Assembly (NCBI GenBank): GCA_001412335.1
Contig: LKUF01000464.1
Coordinates: forward strand, 1 to 6,066
Direction: 5' to 3'
Length of the DNA: 6,066 bases
Origin: Methanolinea sp. SDB
GTDB lineage: Archaea > Halobacteriota > Methanomicrobia > Methanomicrobiales > Methanospirillaceae
A model generated the notes under the pieces. That model did no database searches. It saw nothing but the letters and a program-made list of their open reading frames with translations, and was not told the DNA's origin. Positions 1 through 5,443 of this stretch are shown here, piece by piece. The translations under genes were made by a program, and so were the position numbers. Positions within the stretch are counted from its first letter, which is position 1, and each line of letters begins with the position of its first letter.

Positions 1-41
1 ACAATTCGATTCAGTCTCCCCGCACAAAACAGCGAGGAGGC
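1..41 (-). repeat. Truncated copy A of a dispersed structured repeat
   Basis: Read on the minus strand, this stretch matches the repeat at 5982-6021 in about 36 of 40 aligned positions with one single-base gap. The shared blocks include GCCTCC, TTTTGTG, GGGGAGAC and GAATCGAATTG. The similarity stops at the GGAGGC end (plus strand 36-41), just before a run of seven T that contains the end of the UbiA-family gene. The other side runs off the window, so the hairpin seen in the right-hand copies cannot be checked here. The repeat is seen directly; its function is unknown. Confidence 0.75.
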
Positions 42-46
42 TTTTT

Positions 47-886
47 TTAGAGCAGGACTGCAGCTGCCGTGAACACCACGAGCGACGCAAACATTGCGTA
101 CTTCAAGAGAGAGGTCGCCCCTGTCGTGCGTATGCAGTCAGGGGTATCGCAGCGCAGGGGGCGGAGTCCGGCAGCAAGAAGTGCTAAATCGATCGGGAGT
201 ATCCCGGCGATATACCAGTGTCCCCACCAGAGAAAGGGGACCATGCTTGCCGCCACCGCTCCGGCGAGACAGAAAAAACCGATGTACGCGGTCTTCTTCA
301 CTCCGATACGGACCGGGAGCGTGGATGCCCCTGTCTCCGAATCTCCTTCCACATCCTCGGCATCCTTGAGAAGCTCACGTGACAGCATCGCAAGAAACGT
401 TATTGCCGCAACGGGAATAACACGGATGAGTCCTTCTATACCGGCAAATGCCCCGCCAAAGAGAAAGATTGAGCCTGAAAGGTATGAGACCGCGATATTG
501 CCGATGAGGGGTGTCCTCTTCAGCCATGCCGCATATCCTGCCAGGAGGGCGGAATTGAAGACGGCTATCACCAGGCAGAGGATGTTTGTGAAGGCTGCCA
601 GTAGGATCCCGGAAGCAAACAACCCGGTTGCCAGTACACGTGCGGTCCGTTCTCCTATATCACCGGAGGGCAGCGGCCGTTCCGGGCGGTTTATCCGGTC
701 TGTCTCGATATCGAAATAGTCATTCACAACATTTCCGGCGGAGGTGACCAAAAAGACGATGGCCGCGAGGAGCAGTGTCCCGGGAACGAGGGTGCCCGTT
801 GCCATGAGGTACCCGATGATGGCAGCTACGCCGGCAACAGACGAGTTTACCGGTCTTCCTATTCGCACGATGCCGGGGATCTTCAT
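47..886 (-). CDS. Digeranylgeranylglyceryl phosphate synthase (UbiA-family prenyltransferase)
   Basis: This 279-residue polytopic membrane protein belongs to the UbiA prenyltransferase superfamily. It probably transfers a second geranylgeranyl group onto geranylgeranylglyceryl phosphate, the second ether-bond step of archaeal membrane lipid synthesis. The first Asp-rich motif, NDYFDIETD, is at residues 55-63 and is followed by RINRPERPLPSG. The second, DAEDVEGD, is at 175-182. Both bind Mg-diphosphate in this superfamily. Hydrophobic segments at about 17-50, 87-120, 127-150, 155-170, 200-230 and 262-279 fit the multi-helix fold, and the length is normal. The ATG at 886 gives the usual N-terminus (MKIPGIVRIGRP). 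No clear Shine-Dalgarno precedes it, but a TATA-like GATATTTAC at 919-927 would give a short leader. It lies 84 bp downstream of tRNA-Arg on the same strand. Other UbiA prenyltransferases are the alternative, but the NRPERPLPSG context and host favour archaeol synthesis. Confidence 0.9.
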   Translation of the reverse strand: MKIPGIVRIGRPVNSSVAGVAAIIGYLMATGTLVPGTLLLAAIVFLVTSAGNVVNDYFDIETDRINRPERPLPSGDIGERTARVLATGLFASGILLAAFTNILCLVIAVFNSALLAGYAAWLKRTPLIGNIAVSYLSGSIFLFGGAFAGIEGLIRVIPVAAITFLAMLSRELLKDAEDVEGDSETGASTLPVRIGVKKTAYIGFFCLAGAVAASMVPFLWWGHWYIAGILPIDLALLAAGLRPLRCDTPDCIRTTGATSLLKYAMFASLVVFTAAAVLL

Positions 887-918
887 GGAGACTTTTTCCC
901 GTCTACCATTTGGCGCCG

Positions 919-927
919 GTAAATATC
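919..927 (-). promoter_or_regulatory. Candidate TATA box for the UbiA-family gene
   Basis: On the minus strand this reads GATATTTAC and is centred about 37 nt upstream of the ATG at 886. A start 25-27 nt downstream would leave a leader of roughly 10 nt. The position fits an archaeal promoter, but the call is by eye. Read-through from the upstream tRNA is an alternative source of transcript. Confidence 0.35.
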
Positions 928-951
928 AACATGTAGGAGATCCAGGGAAGA

Positions 952-970
952 ACAGGAAAACCGAAAAGAA
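952..970 (-). terminator. Oligo-T tract after tRNA-Arg
   Basis: Directly after the mature 3' end of tRNA-Arg the minus strand has two T clusters (TTCTTTTC, then GGTTTTCC). Archaeal RNA polymerase often terminates at such U-rich tracts without a hairpin. The call rests on position and composition only. Confidence 0.35.
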
Positions 971-1045
971 CGGGCGTGGAGGGATTTGAACCCCCGACCT
1001 ATAGCTTAGGAGGCTACCGCCCTATCCTGACTAGGCCACACGCCC
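971..1045 (-). tRNA. tRNA-Arg (anticodon CCU)
   Basis: The minus strand folds into a full cloverleaf of 75 nt including the discriminator. The acceptor stem is GGGCGTG with CACGCCC. The anticodon stem is GTAGC with GCTAT, enclosing the loop CTCCTAA. The T arm is GGGGG-TTCAAAT-CCCTC, the variable loop is AGGTC and the discriminator is G. The anticodon CCU (plus-strand 1008-1010) reads the Arg codon AGG. CCA is not encoded. Position 26 is G, the D stem has G10-C25 and C11-G24, and the variable loop has five bases. These are the features reported to favour Trm1 dimethylation of G26, and trm1 is the divergent neighbour. No intron is visible. Confidence 0.96.
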
Positions 1046-1068
1046 TGCCTATATCAATTGACAAAGAG

Positions 1069-1080
1069 AAGGTATAAGGT
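1069..1080. promoter_or_regulatory. Shared palindromic TATA between tRNA-Arg and trm1
   Basis: The centre is TATA at 1073-1076, which is identical on both strands. It reads GGTATAAGG on the plus strand and CCTTATACC on the minus strand. It lies about 29 bp from the tRNA-Arg 5' end (1045) and about 32 bp from the trm1 ATG (1107). Both distances suit archaeal TATA boxes, with trm1 transcribed leaderless or nearly so. A second AT-rich candidate for trm1 is at 1048-1055 (CCTATATC). Confidence 0.45.
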
Positions 1081-1106
1081 TTGTGAACTTCCACAATACT
1101 GGCGTT

Positions 1107-2225
1107 ATGGATTTTTGCGAGGTATCGGAAGGAACAACACGCTTTTTCGTTCCGGTGCAGGATCCTTCGAGCGCTTTTCCTCCGGGGACTGCACGCATAT
1201 TCTTCAACCGGCGCATGGAGTTATCCCGGGATGCAACCATCCTCCTTGCGTCCGTCCTTCCCGTCTCCAATTACCTCGACGCCATGGGAGCGACAGGTGC
1301 ACGGGGGCTTCGCATGGCACACGAGTGCGGCATCCCGGTGACGATCAATGACCGGAACGCCGAAGCAGTCGCCCTCATCCGGAGAAACGCTGATCATGCC
1401 GGTGTAACTCCCGAGATCTGCGAGGCCGATATCAACTGCCTCTTATCAACCCGGAAGTTCGACGCCGTCGATATCGACCCATTTGGAACGCCGGCGCCCT
1501 TTATAGATTCAGCAGCACGAGGAACAGGACGGTACCTGATGGTGACGGCAACCGATACCGCACCCCTCTGCGGGGCCCATAAGAAGGCCGGCATGCGCCG
1601 CTACTTCTCCTCGGCTCTGAACAACGAGTACCATGCCGAGACAGGCCTTCGCGTCCTGCTCGGGTTCCTTGTCCGGGAGATTGCAAAGTACGACCGGGGC
1701 ATCGAGCCGCTCTTCTGTTTTGCACGGGAACACTTCGTACGCCTCCATGTTCGGCTCTTTTACGGCGCGGAACGAGCCGATCGATCGATGGTCCGGATGG
1801 GATACGTGATGCAATGCCCGATCTGTCCTTACCGGACGGAACAGGCCGGCTTGCTTCCTGTTTCCGGGCAGTGCAGGGAATGCGGCACCCCCCTGGTCCC
1901 TATCGGTCCACTCTGGACCGGTGAGATACAGGACATGCAGCTCCTGGATTCGATGTCCGCAGCTATCGGGGACCTGCGGCTTGGGAAGGGCCCTGAACTT
2001 GCGAAACTTATCGCCACCTGCAGGCAGGAGATCCCGCTCTCGAGCCATTACGAGTACCACCGGCTCGCAAAGAGGTGGGGGGTCTCTCCTCCACCGCTGG
2101 AAGAGGTCATATCATCACTCCGGGATAAAGGATTTTTGGGCAGCAGGGCACATTACTCGGGAACTGCCCTCAAGACGGACGCCCCCCTCGACACCATACA
2201 AAAGATCTTTCATTCCCGGGAATGA
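1107..2225 (+). CDS. trm1: tRNA (guanine(26)-N2)-dimethyltransferase Trm1
   Basis: This 372-residue cytosolic enzyme transfers methyl groups from S-adenosylmethionine to N2 of G26 in tRNA. The N-terminal pattern FFNRRMELSRD (residues 32-42) is typical of Trm1. The SAM-binding motif I is GATGARGLR (61-69), and the catalytic-loop signature DPFG is at 124-127. A zinc-binding-type CPIC (237-240) with CREC (256-259) marks the C-terminal domain. The final 70 residues (HYEYHRLAKRWGV onward) form the helical winged-type tail seen in archaeal Trm1. The length is normal. I prefer the ATG at 1107 because MDFCEVSEG matches the usual family start and lies about 30 nt after a TATA. An in-frame GTG at 1083 would add eight residues without a better ribosome-binding site. 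The divergent neighbour tRNA-Arg has the expected substrate features. Confidence 0.96.
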   Translation: MDFCEVSEGTTRFFVPVQDPSSAFPPGTARIFFNRRMELSRDATILLASVLPVSNYLDAMGATGARGLRMAHECGIPVTINDRNAEAVALIRRNADHAGVTPEICEADINCLLSTRKFDAVDIDPFGTPAPFIDSAARGTGRYLMVTATDTAPLCGAHKKAGMRRYFSSALNNEYHAETGLRVLLGFLVREIAKYDRGIEPLFCFAREHFVRLHVRLFYGAERADRSMVRMGYVMQCPICPYRTEQAGLLPVSGQCRECGTPLVPIGPLWTGEIQDMQLLDSMSAAIGDLRLGKGPELAKLIATCRQEIPLSSHYEYHRLAKRWGVSPPPLEEVISSLRDKGFLGSRAHYSGTALKTDAPLDTIQKIFHSRE

Positions 2226-2231
2226 GGCCTG

Positions 2232-2236
2232 AAAAA
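2232..2236 (-). terminator. Short T5 tract downstream of the DRG GTPase gene
   Basis: The 46-bp gap between the convergent stop codons of trm1 and the GTPase gene contains an AAAAA that reads TTTTT on the minus strand, 36 bp past the GTPase stop. A 10-bp palindrome, AATCGCGATT (2235-2244), overlaps it. It is a plausible archaeal U-tract terminator, but a weak one. Confidence 0.25.
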
Positions 2237-2271
2237 TCGCGATTATGTTCAAGGGATGCACAGGAACAGCA

Positions 2272-3384
2272 TCAATGTTCGATGATAATGGTGAGCAGAT
2301 CACCCTCGTGAAGCAGGTGGGGAAGGCCCACCCGCTGGCCGGGATGCTTGACCGAATCACCCCAGACGCGGGCATACCGGAACCTGTCCACGAAATCCCG
2401 GTGCAATTTCCGGCATACATCCTCGACAGTGCTGTTTGTACGGACGATGAGCGGCTCCTCGAGATCCGCCTGGCCGCTCTGCGGCTTTAAATATACCCGC
2501 ATGAATCCCAGGCTCCGGTATATCTCCTCTTTCAATGCCTCGATATTGTACTTGGTTTGGGCCGAGATCATGATGGGATCTATCCCAAACCGCTCCGTGA
2601 TATCATTATCTATCGCTTTCCTGGCGGAAGGGTCCACAAGGTCGACCTTGTTGACCACGACAATTGCCGGGATATAGACCCTGTTTCCAAACATCGCATC
2701 GATGATATCCTCCTGGGAGGCCCCGCCCCTGATCAGGATATCGGCATTCATGATCTTGTTTTCAGAGAGGATGGTCCTGATCTCGTCGATCTCGAGGTCG
2801 AGCGTCCCCACGGCATTCAGGCGGATACCACCGTGGGACGTCCTCTTGATGGTGATATCGGGGCGCGGCTGGTTGATGCGGATCCCGGCATCGTAGAGCT
2901 CCTTCATCAGGACATCGACGTGGCTTGCATTGAAGACATCGACAAGGATCACGATCATATCGGCGCTCCTCACCACCCCGATGACCTCTTTTCCCCGTCC
3001 CTTCCCGATGGCTGCACCGGCAATCAGGCCCGGGATATCGAGAATCTGGATCCTGGCACCCTTGTATTCCATCGCGCCGGGGACGACAGTAAGGGTGGTG
3101 AACGCGTATGCCCCCACCTCGCTTGCCGTGCCGGTCATCCGGTTCAGAAGCGTGCTCTTTCCGGTTGAGGGGAACCCGACGAGCACCACCGTGGCGTCAC
3201 CCGACTTCCTGACAGAATACCCTTCCCCGCCCCCGGCGGACCTCATCGCCCTGTTGACCGCTTCGTCTCGTAACTTTGCTATCTTTGCCTTAACCCGGCC
3301 GATATGCTTGGATGTGGCCTTGTTGTAGGGCGTCCGCTGGAGCTCGTCTTCCAGTTCCTTTATCTGCTCTTCAAGGCCGGCCAT
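2272..3384 (-). CDS. DRG/OBG-family GTPase with TGS domain
   Basis: This 370-residue translation-associated GTPase is of the DRG (developmentally regulated GTP-binding) type, the archaeal relative of eukaryotic Drg/Rbg. An N-terminal helical, partly coiled-coil region (1-50) precedes the G domain. G1 is GFPSTGKS (70-77). The switch I threonines are around T96-T97. G3 is DIPG (116-119), followed by the glycine-rich GAAIGKGRGKE. G4 is NKVD (245-248) and G5 is SAQ (274-276). The region between G3 and G4 (about 150-240) carries the insert usual in DRG proteins. A TGS domain occupies about 296-370, ending in the typical HEGDLLTIIIEH. All GTP-binding motifs look intact and the length is standard. 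The ATG at 3384 gives MAGLEEQIKELEDEL. GGAAAGGG, a loose ribosome-binding site, sits just upstream. In this family the role is ribosome binding, inferred here from homology. The gene converges with trm1 and diverges from tRNA-Glu. Confidence 0.95.
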   Translation of the reverse strand: MAGLEEQIKELEDELQRTPYNKATSKHIGRVKAKIAKLRDEAVNRAMRSAGGGEGYSVRKSGDATVVLVGFPSTGKSTLLNRMTGTASEVGAYAFTTLTVVPGAMEYKGARIQILDIPGLIAGAAIGKGRGKEVIGVVRSADMIVILVDVFNASHVDVLMKELYDAGIRINQPRPDITIKRTSHGGIRLNAVGTLDLEIDEIRTILSENKIMNADILIRGGASQEDIIDAMFGNRVYIPAIVVVNKVDLVDPSARKAIDNDITERFGIDPIMISAQTKYNIEALKEEIYRSLGFMRVYLKPQSGQADLEEPLIVRTNSTVEDVCRKLHRDFVDRFRYARVWGDSVKHPGQRVGLPHLLHEGDLLTIIIEH

Positions 3385-3417
3385 TTCCCTTTCCTATATT
3401 TATGGCCGGATATGCGG

Positions 3418-3426
3418 GATATAGTT
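3418..3426 (-). promoter_or_regulatory. Candidate TATA box for the DRG GTPase gene
   Basis: On the minus strand this reads ACTATATCC, centred about 38 nt upstream of the ATG at 3384. This would give a leader of about 12 nt containing GGAAAGGG. A closer AT-rich stretch (CATAAATATAG, about 3394-3404) is too near the start codon to act as TATA for this gene. Confidence 0.3.
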
Positions 3427-3516
3427 GTGGGTTGCGGGTATTTTTCCAGCGTTCATACACTCAATTCCAGCGGTCCGGAAGCGCCTTTTCCGCCGTGAAC
3501 GGGATAAATCAAATAG

Positions 3517-3525
3517 GTTTAAGTA
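3517..3525 (+). promoter_or_regulatory. Box A (TATA) of tRNA-Glu
   Basis: GTTTAAGTA is centred about 33 bp upstream of the mature tRNA-Glu 5' end, preceded by the purine-rich AAATAG as a possible BRE. A transcription start about 25 nt downstream would give a short 5' leader for RNase P removal. The rest of the 3385-3516 interval shows no gene. Confidence 0.5.
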
Positions 3526-3554
3526 ACTACAATGCCCATTTTGTAGAGCAGTTT

Positions 3555-3629
3555 GCTGCTATAGTGTAGTCCGGCCAATCATGTGGGACTCTCACTCCCA
3601 CGACTGGGGTTCGAATCCCCATAGCAGCA
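3555..3629 (+). tRNA. tRNA-Glu (anticodon CUC)
   Basis: A complete cloverleaf of 75 nt including the discriminator. The acceptor stem is GCTGCTA with TAGCAGC and discriminator A. The D arm contains GTGTAGTCCGGCCAATC, as in other archaeal tRNA-Glu. The anticodon stem is TGGGA with TCCCA around the loop CTCTCAC. The anticodon CUC is at 3591-3593 and reads GAG. The T arm is TGGGG-TTCGAAT-CCCCA. CCA is not encoded; ACTTTTC follows, and its T4 may end transcription. In contrast to tRNA-Arg, it has U11-A24 and a four-base variable region, so it is a poorer expected Trm1 substrate. Confidence 0.96.
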
Positions 3630-3782
3630 CTTTTCAACGATTGTTCGGTTTATTATTTATCACCAGCCATCACCTGTCACCCCAGGTTCTCGCCGGATAT
3701 TTTCCTTGACCGAAAGGACTGGTGTTTTTAGAGAATGGGCCCCCGGACTCTGATCCCCCGACCCGTGGTCCTTGATGTCACT

Positions 3783-3799
3783 GTTACCCTGGGAGTTAC
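3783..3799. promoter_or_regulatory. Candidate operator: GTTAC-N7-GTTAC direct repeat
   Basis: GTTAC at 3783-3787 and 3795-3799 are separated by seven bases. The same arrangement recurs at 5387-5403, in the promoter of the neighbouring TrmB-family regulator. The matches extend beyond the core: a T before the first half-site, an A before the second, and A then CA after it. It lies about 20-40 bp upstream of the likely TATA of the reductase-like gene, a position that suits an activator site. Binding by the TrmB-family protein is inferred. The rest of the 3630-3875 interval shows no gene. Confidence 0.45.
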
Positions 3800-3819
3800 A
3801 ACACTCTTTTCCCTTCTGG

Positions 3820-3827
3820 CATATACC
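3820..3827 (+). promoter_or_regulatory. Candidate TATA box of the reductase-like gene
   Basis: CATATACC is centred about 52 bp upstream of the ATG at 3876. A start about 25 nt downstream would leave a leader of 25-30 nt containing the Shine-Dalgarno at 3863-3869. Composition and spacing are the only support. Confidence 0.35.
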
Positions 3828-3862
3828 TGATACTATTCTGCGGCTCAATCACTGCCGCAAAA

Positions 3863-3869
3863 GAGGTGA
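3863..3869 (+). promoter_or_regulatory. Shine-Dalgarno site fixing the ATG at 3876
   Basis: GAGGTGA is complementary to the 3' end of archaeal 16S rRNA. It stands six bases before ATG 3876 and so supports that start. It is the strongest ribosome-binding site preceding a recognisable gene in the window. Confidence 0.75.
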
Positions 3870-3875
3870 CAGGTT

Positions 3876-4568
3876 ATGGAAGATGAACCACGAGGCGCAA
3901 TTCGCCAGCGTGATGGTGAGACCTATGCAATCGTTCCCCGGACTCCGGCAGGCATCGTCAGCCCCGAAGATCTCGAGAGCATCATCGCAGTGGTCCGCCG
4001 CTACAGGATCCCGATCATCAAGATGACTTCAGGCCAGCGCATGGTGCTGGTCGGCATGAAAAAAGAGGACATCGAAAAGATCTGGAACGAACTCGGCATG
4101 ACGGTGGGGGAGGCAACCGCTCCATGCGTGCACTATGTCCAGGCATGCCCAGGCACTGCCGTCTGCAGGTATGGCAACCAGGACTCGCTCACCCTCGGCC
4201 TCGAACTCGAGGAGATGTTCCAGGACATGAATCTTCCCGCCAAACTCAAGATAGGAGTGTCCGGCTGCCCGAGGTGCTGCGGTGAGAGCTATCTCCGCGA
4301 TGTCGGCGTGATGGGCAATACCAGGGGCTGGACCGTCATTTTTGGTGGCAACTCGGGCGGCCGCCCCCGAATCGGCGATGTGATGGCAAAAAATCTCACT
4401 GCCGCCGACGCAAAAGATCTCGTCAGGCGCCTGCTCGAATATTACCGGAAGAACGGCAAACCACGGGAACGGACAGCCCGGTTTGTCGAGCGGGTTGGTC
4501 TTGACGCAATAAAGAAAGATGTCCTTGCGTTTGCCCCCTACATCCCGGTAGAAGAGGTCCATACATAG
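3876..4568 (+). CDS. Small siroheme/4Fe-4S sulfite-reductase-like protein (Dsr-like, methanogen type)
   Basis: This 230-residue protein has the architecture of one nitrite/sulfite reductase half-module. A ferredoxin-like substrate-binding half (about 13-75, including YAIVPRTPAGIVSPEDL and TSGQRM) precedes the 4Fe-4S/siroheme half. The four cluster cysteines are present as CX5C (C91 and C97 in ACPGTAVC) and CX3C (C131 and C135 in SGCPRCCG). Conserved GNQD follows the first pair. No added ferredoxin or F420-binding domain is present, so it is far shorter than Fsr or the DsrA/DsrB subunits. It resembles the small dissimilatory-sulfite-reductase-like proteins known from methanogens, whose reaction is not settled. 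Binding of siroheme and 4Fe-4S is inferred from the cysteines; sulfite, nitrite or another substrate is possible. The start is supported by GAGGTGA six bases upstream. The gene ends one base from the convergent TrmB-family gene, and a shared GTTAC repeat suggests control by that regulator. Confidence 0.88.
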   Translation: MEDEPRGAIRQRDGETYAIVPRTPAGIVSPEDLESIIAVVRRYRIPIIKMTSGQRMVLVGMKKEDIEKIWNELGMTVGEATAPCVHYVQACPGTAVCRYGNQDSLTLGLELEEMFQDMNLPAKLKIGVSGCPRCCGESYLRDVGVMGNTRGWTVIFGGNSGGRPRIGDVMAKNLTAADAKDLVRRLLEYYRKNGKPRERTARFVERVGLDAIKKDVLAFAPYIPVEEVHT

Positions 4569-4569
4569 A

Positions 4570-5382
4570 TCAAACTTTTTCTTTTTCAGGCGACACAACA
4601 ATTCGTTCCGAGTGGGCGATCATCTTGTTCACGTACTGGCGCTGGACGCAGGCAATGAACGGGAGCGTAATAATCACTGCGCTGCGCACGCCGTTCTGGG
4701 AGTATATGATAATGCAGACCCGATCATCTGCAAGGAAGAGATACTCGAGCATAAATGAAGAACCGTCCATGGTTATCGGGCCCTGGAATATCTTTTGAAA
4801 GATGTTCTCCTGAAAGAAATCGCAGAATGAGGTGGGTACATGCAGTGAAGCGCTGCCGAGCATTCGGGCAATACCTCGTTTGCCATTCGGGAGAACTATG
4901 CTCACAGGATGATCTGCCGATGCATCAACAATCAAACGTGAAAACTCACCGATCCGGGTGTAATCCATGCAGACGACCGCCATATCTTTCTGAATACCGG
5001 CGACGAGAGACCCGACATGTCTCTGGATACTCCAATCACCCTGAACGTACCAGATCGGCGAGTGCTTTGTCCTGGCATCCAGCGAAAGCGACTCAAGTTC
5101 CCGGATAGCATCGACAGCCGCCTGCTCTGTCCCGCTTTTCAACTGATGGACGATAACCGCGGGTTCGACGGGCACATAGAGGTGCGGGGTGCCTCTTCTC
5201 ACCGAAACAAAACCCATCTTTGCAAGCCCCTCCGCAATATCGTAGACCCGCGGGCGTGGAACGCCGCTCGCTTCATGGATCTGGCGGGCGTTTCCCTCCC
5301 CGATACCGACAAGGGCGGCATAGACCCGCGATTCGTATTCCTTGAGCCCAAGACGTGTTAGATTTTGGATCAGATTGTCCAT
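4570..5382 (-). CDS. TrmB-family transcriptional regulator
   Basis: This 270-residue DNA-binding protein has an N-terminal winged helix of the TrmB type (about 5-76). The pattern LGLKEYESRVYAALVGIGEG is followed by the recognition region ASGVPRPRVYDIAEGLAKMG and the wing VRRGTPHLYVPVEP. A helical linker (about 77-105) leads to a C-terminal effector-type domain (about 108-245) resembling that of other TrmB-like proteins. I see no clear sugar-binding signature, so the ligand is unknown. The ATG at 5382 lacks a Shine-Dalgarno. A TATA-like TATTAAAC around 5407-5414 would put transcription start within a few bases of the ATG, so the message may be leaderless. It diverges from the cupin gene and converges on the reductase-like gene. 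The GTTAC-N7-GTTAC repeat lies over its likely transcription start, which suggests autoregulation. The family is confident; the targets are inferred. Confidence 0.9.
   Translation of the reverse strand: MDNLIQNLTRLGLKEYESRVYAALVGIGEGNARQIHEASGVPRPRVYDIAEGLAKMGFVSVRRGTPHLYVPVEPAVIVHQLKSGTEQAAVDAIRELESLSLDARTKHSPIWYVQGDWSIQRHVGSLVAGIQKDMAVVCMDYTRIGEFSRLIVDASADHPVSIVLPNGKRGIARMLGSASLHVPTSFCDFFQENIFQKIFQGPITMDGSSFMLEYLFLADDRVCIIIYSQNGVRSAVIITLPFIACVQRQYVNKMIAHSERIVVSPEKEKV
4576..4586 (+). terminator. U-tract terminator of the reductase-like gene
   Basis: TTTTTCTTTTT begins seven bases after the TAG at 4566-4568. It is a good intrinsic archaeal terminator for the plus-strand gene. It lies inside the last codons of the opposing regulator gene, where it encodes the Lys/Glu-rich C-terminus (PEKEKV). 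Confidence 0.55.
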
Positions 5383-5386
5383 TGTT

Positions 5387-5403
5387 GTTACTATATCAGT
5401 TAC
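5387..5403. promoter_or_regulatory. Candidate operator: GTTAC-N7-GTTAC in the regulator/cupin promoter region
   Basis: GTTAC at 5387-5391 and 5399-5403 have the same seven-base spacing as the site at 3783-3799. A related tandem 9-mer pair overlaps it: ATCAGTTAC (5395-5403) then ATCAGTTTA (5404-5412). The site begins five bases upstream of the regulator's ATG, over its expected transcription start, and reaches the AT-rich core that could serve the cupin gene. This would suit repression of the regulator gene. The function is inferred. Confidence 0.5.
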
Positions 5404-5406
5404 ATC

Positions 5407-5416
5407 AGTTTAATAC
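5407..5416. promoter_or_regulatory. Divergent TATA region for the regulator and cupin genes
   Basis: The plus strand reads AGTTTAATAC and the minus strand GTATTAAACT. For the regulator, a start about 25 nt away falls near 5386, four bases before its ATG. For the cupin gene, the same box gives a start near 5437-5440, close to the ATG at 5444. Alternatively, CTATATC at 5391-5397 gives a start near 5419 and a leader that includes GAGGT. Which box serves which gene is not resolved by sequence. Confidence 0.35.
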
Positions 5417-5443
5417 TCGTTGAGAGAGAGGTATGGTGTTATC

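Noticed and set aside
69..719. A 216-residue plus-strand open frame opposite the UbiA-family gene
   Set aside because: It is antisense to a clear prenyltransferase. It is rich in Arg, Ser and Pro, as expected of a shadow frame, with no motif and no ribosome-binding site.
1083..1106. GTG at 1083 as the trm1 start
   Set aside because: The extra eight residues do not resemble the family N-terminus. ATG 1107 gives the usual beginning and suits the TATA at 1073.
2235..2244. 10-bp palindrome AATCGCGATT between convergent genes as an operator
   Set aside because: It lies between two 3' ends with no promoter nearby. A single short palindrome in this length of DNA is not significant.
2557..3168. A 203-residue plus-strand open frame opposite the DRG GTPase gene
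   Set aside because: It is fully antisense to a gene with all GTPase motifs and a TGS domain. It shows Asp-rich composition typical of the complement frame and no recognisable domain.
3733..3775. CCCCCG direct repeats and a GGAC/GTCC pairing upstream of the reductase-like gene as a riboswitch
   Set aside because: The pairing is four bases with a C-rich loop, the region is upstream of the likely transcription start, and no known aptamer pattern is seen.
3793..3809. GAGT-N5-ACTC followed by TTTT as an intrinsic terminator
   Set aside because: The stem is only four base pairs and overlaps the GTTAC repeat. It lies about 165 bp past tRNA-Glu, which already has a T tract at its own 3' end.
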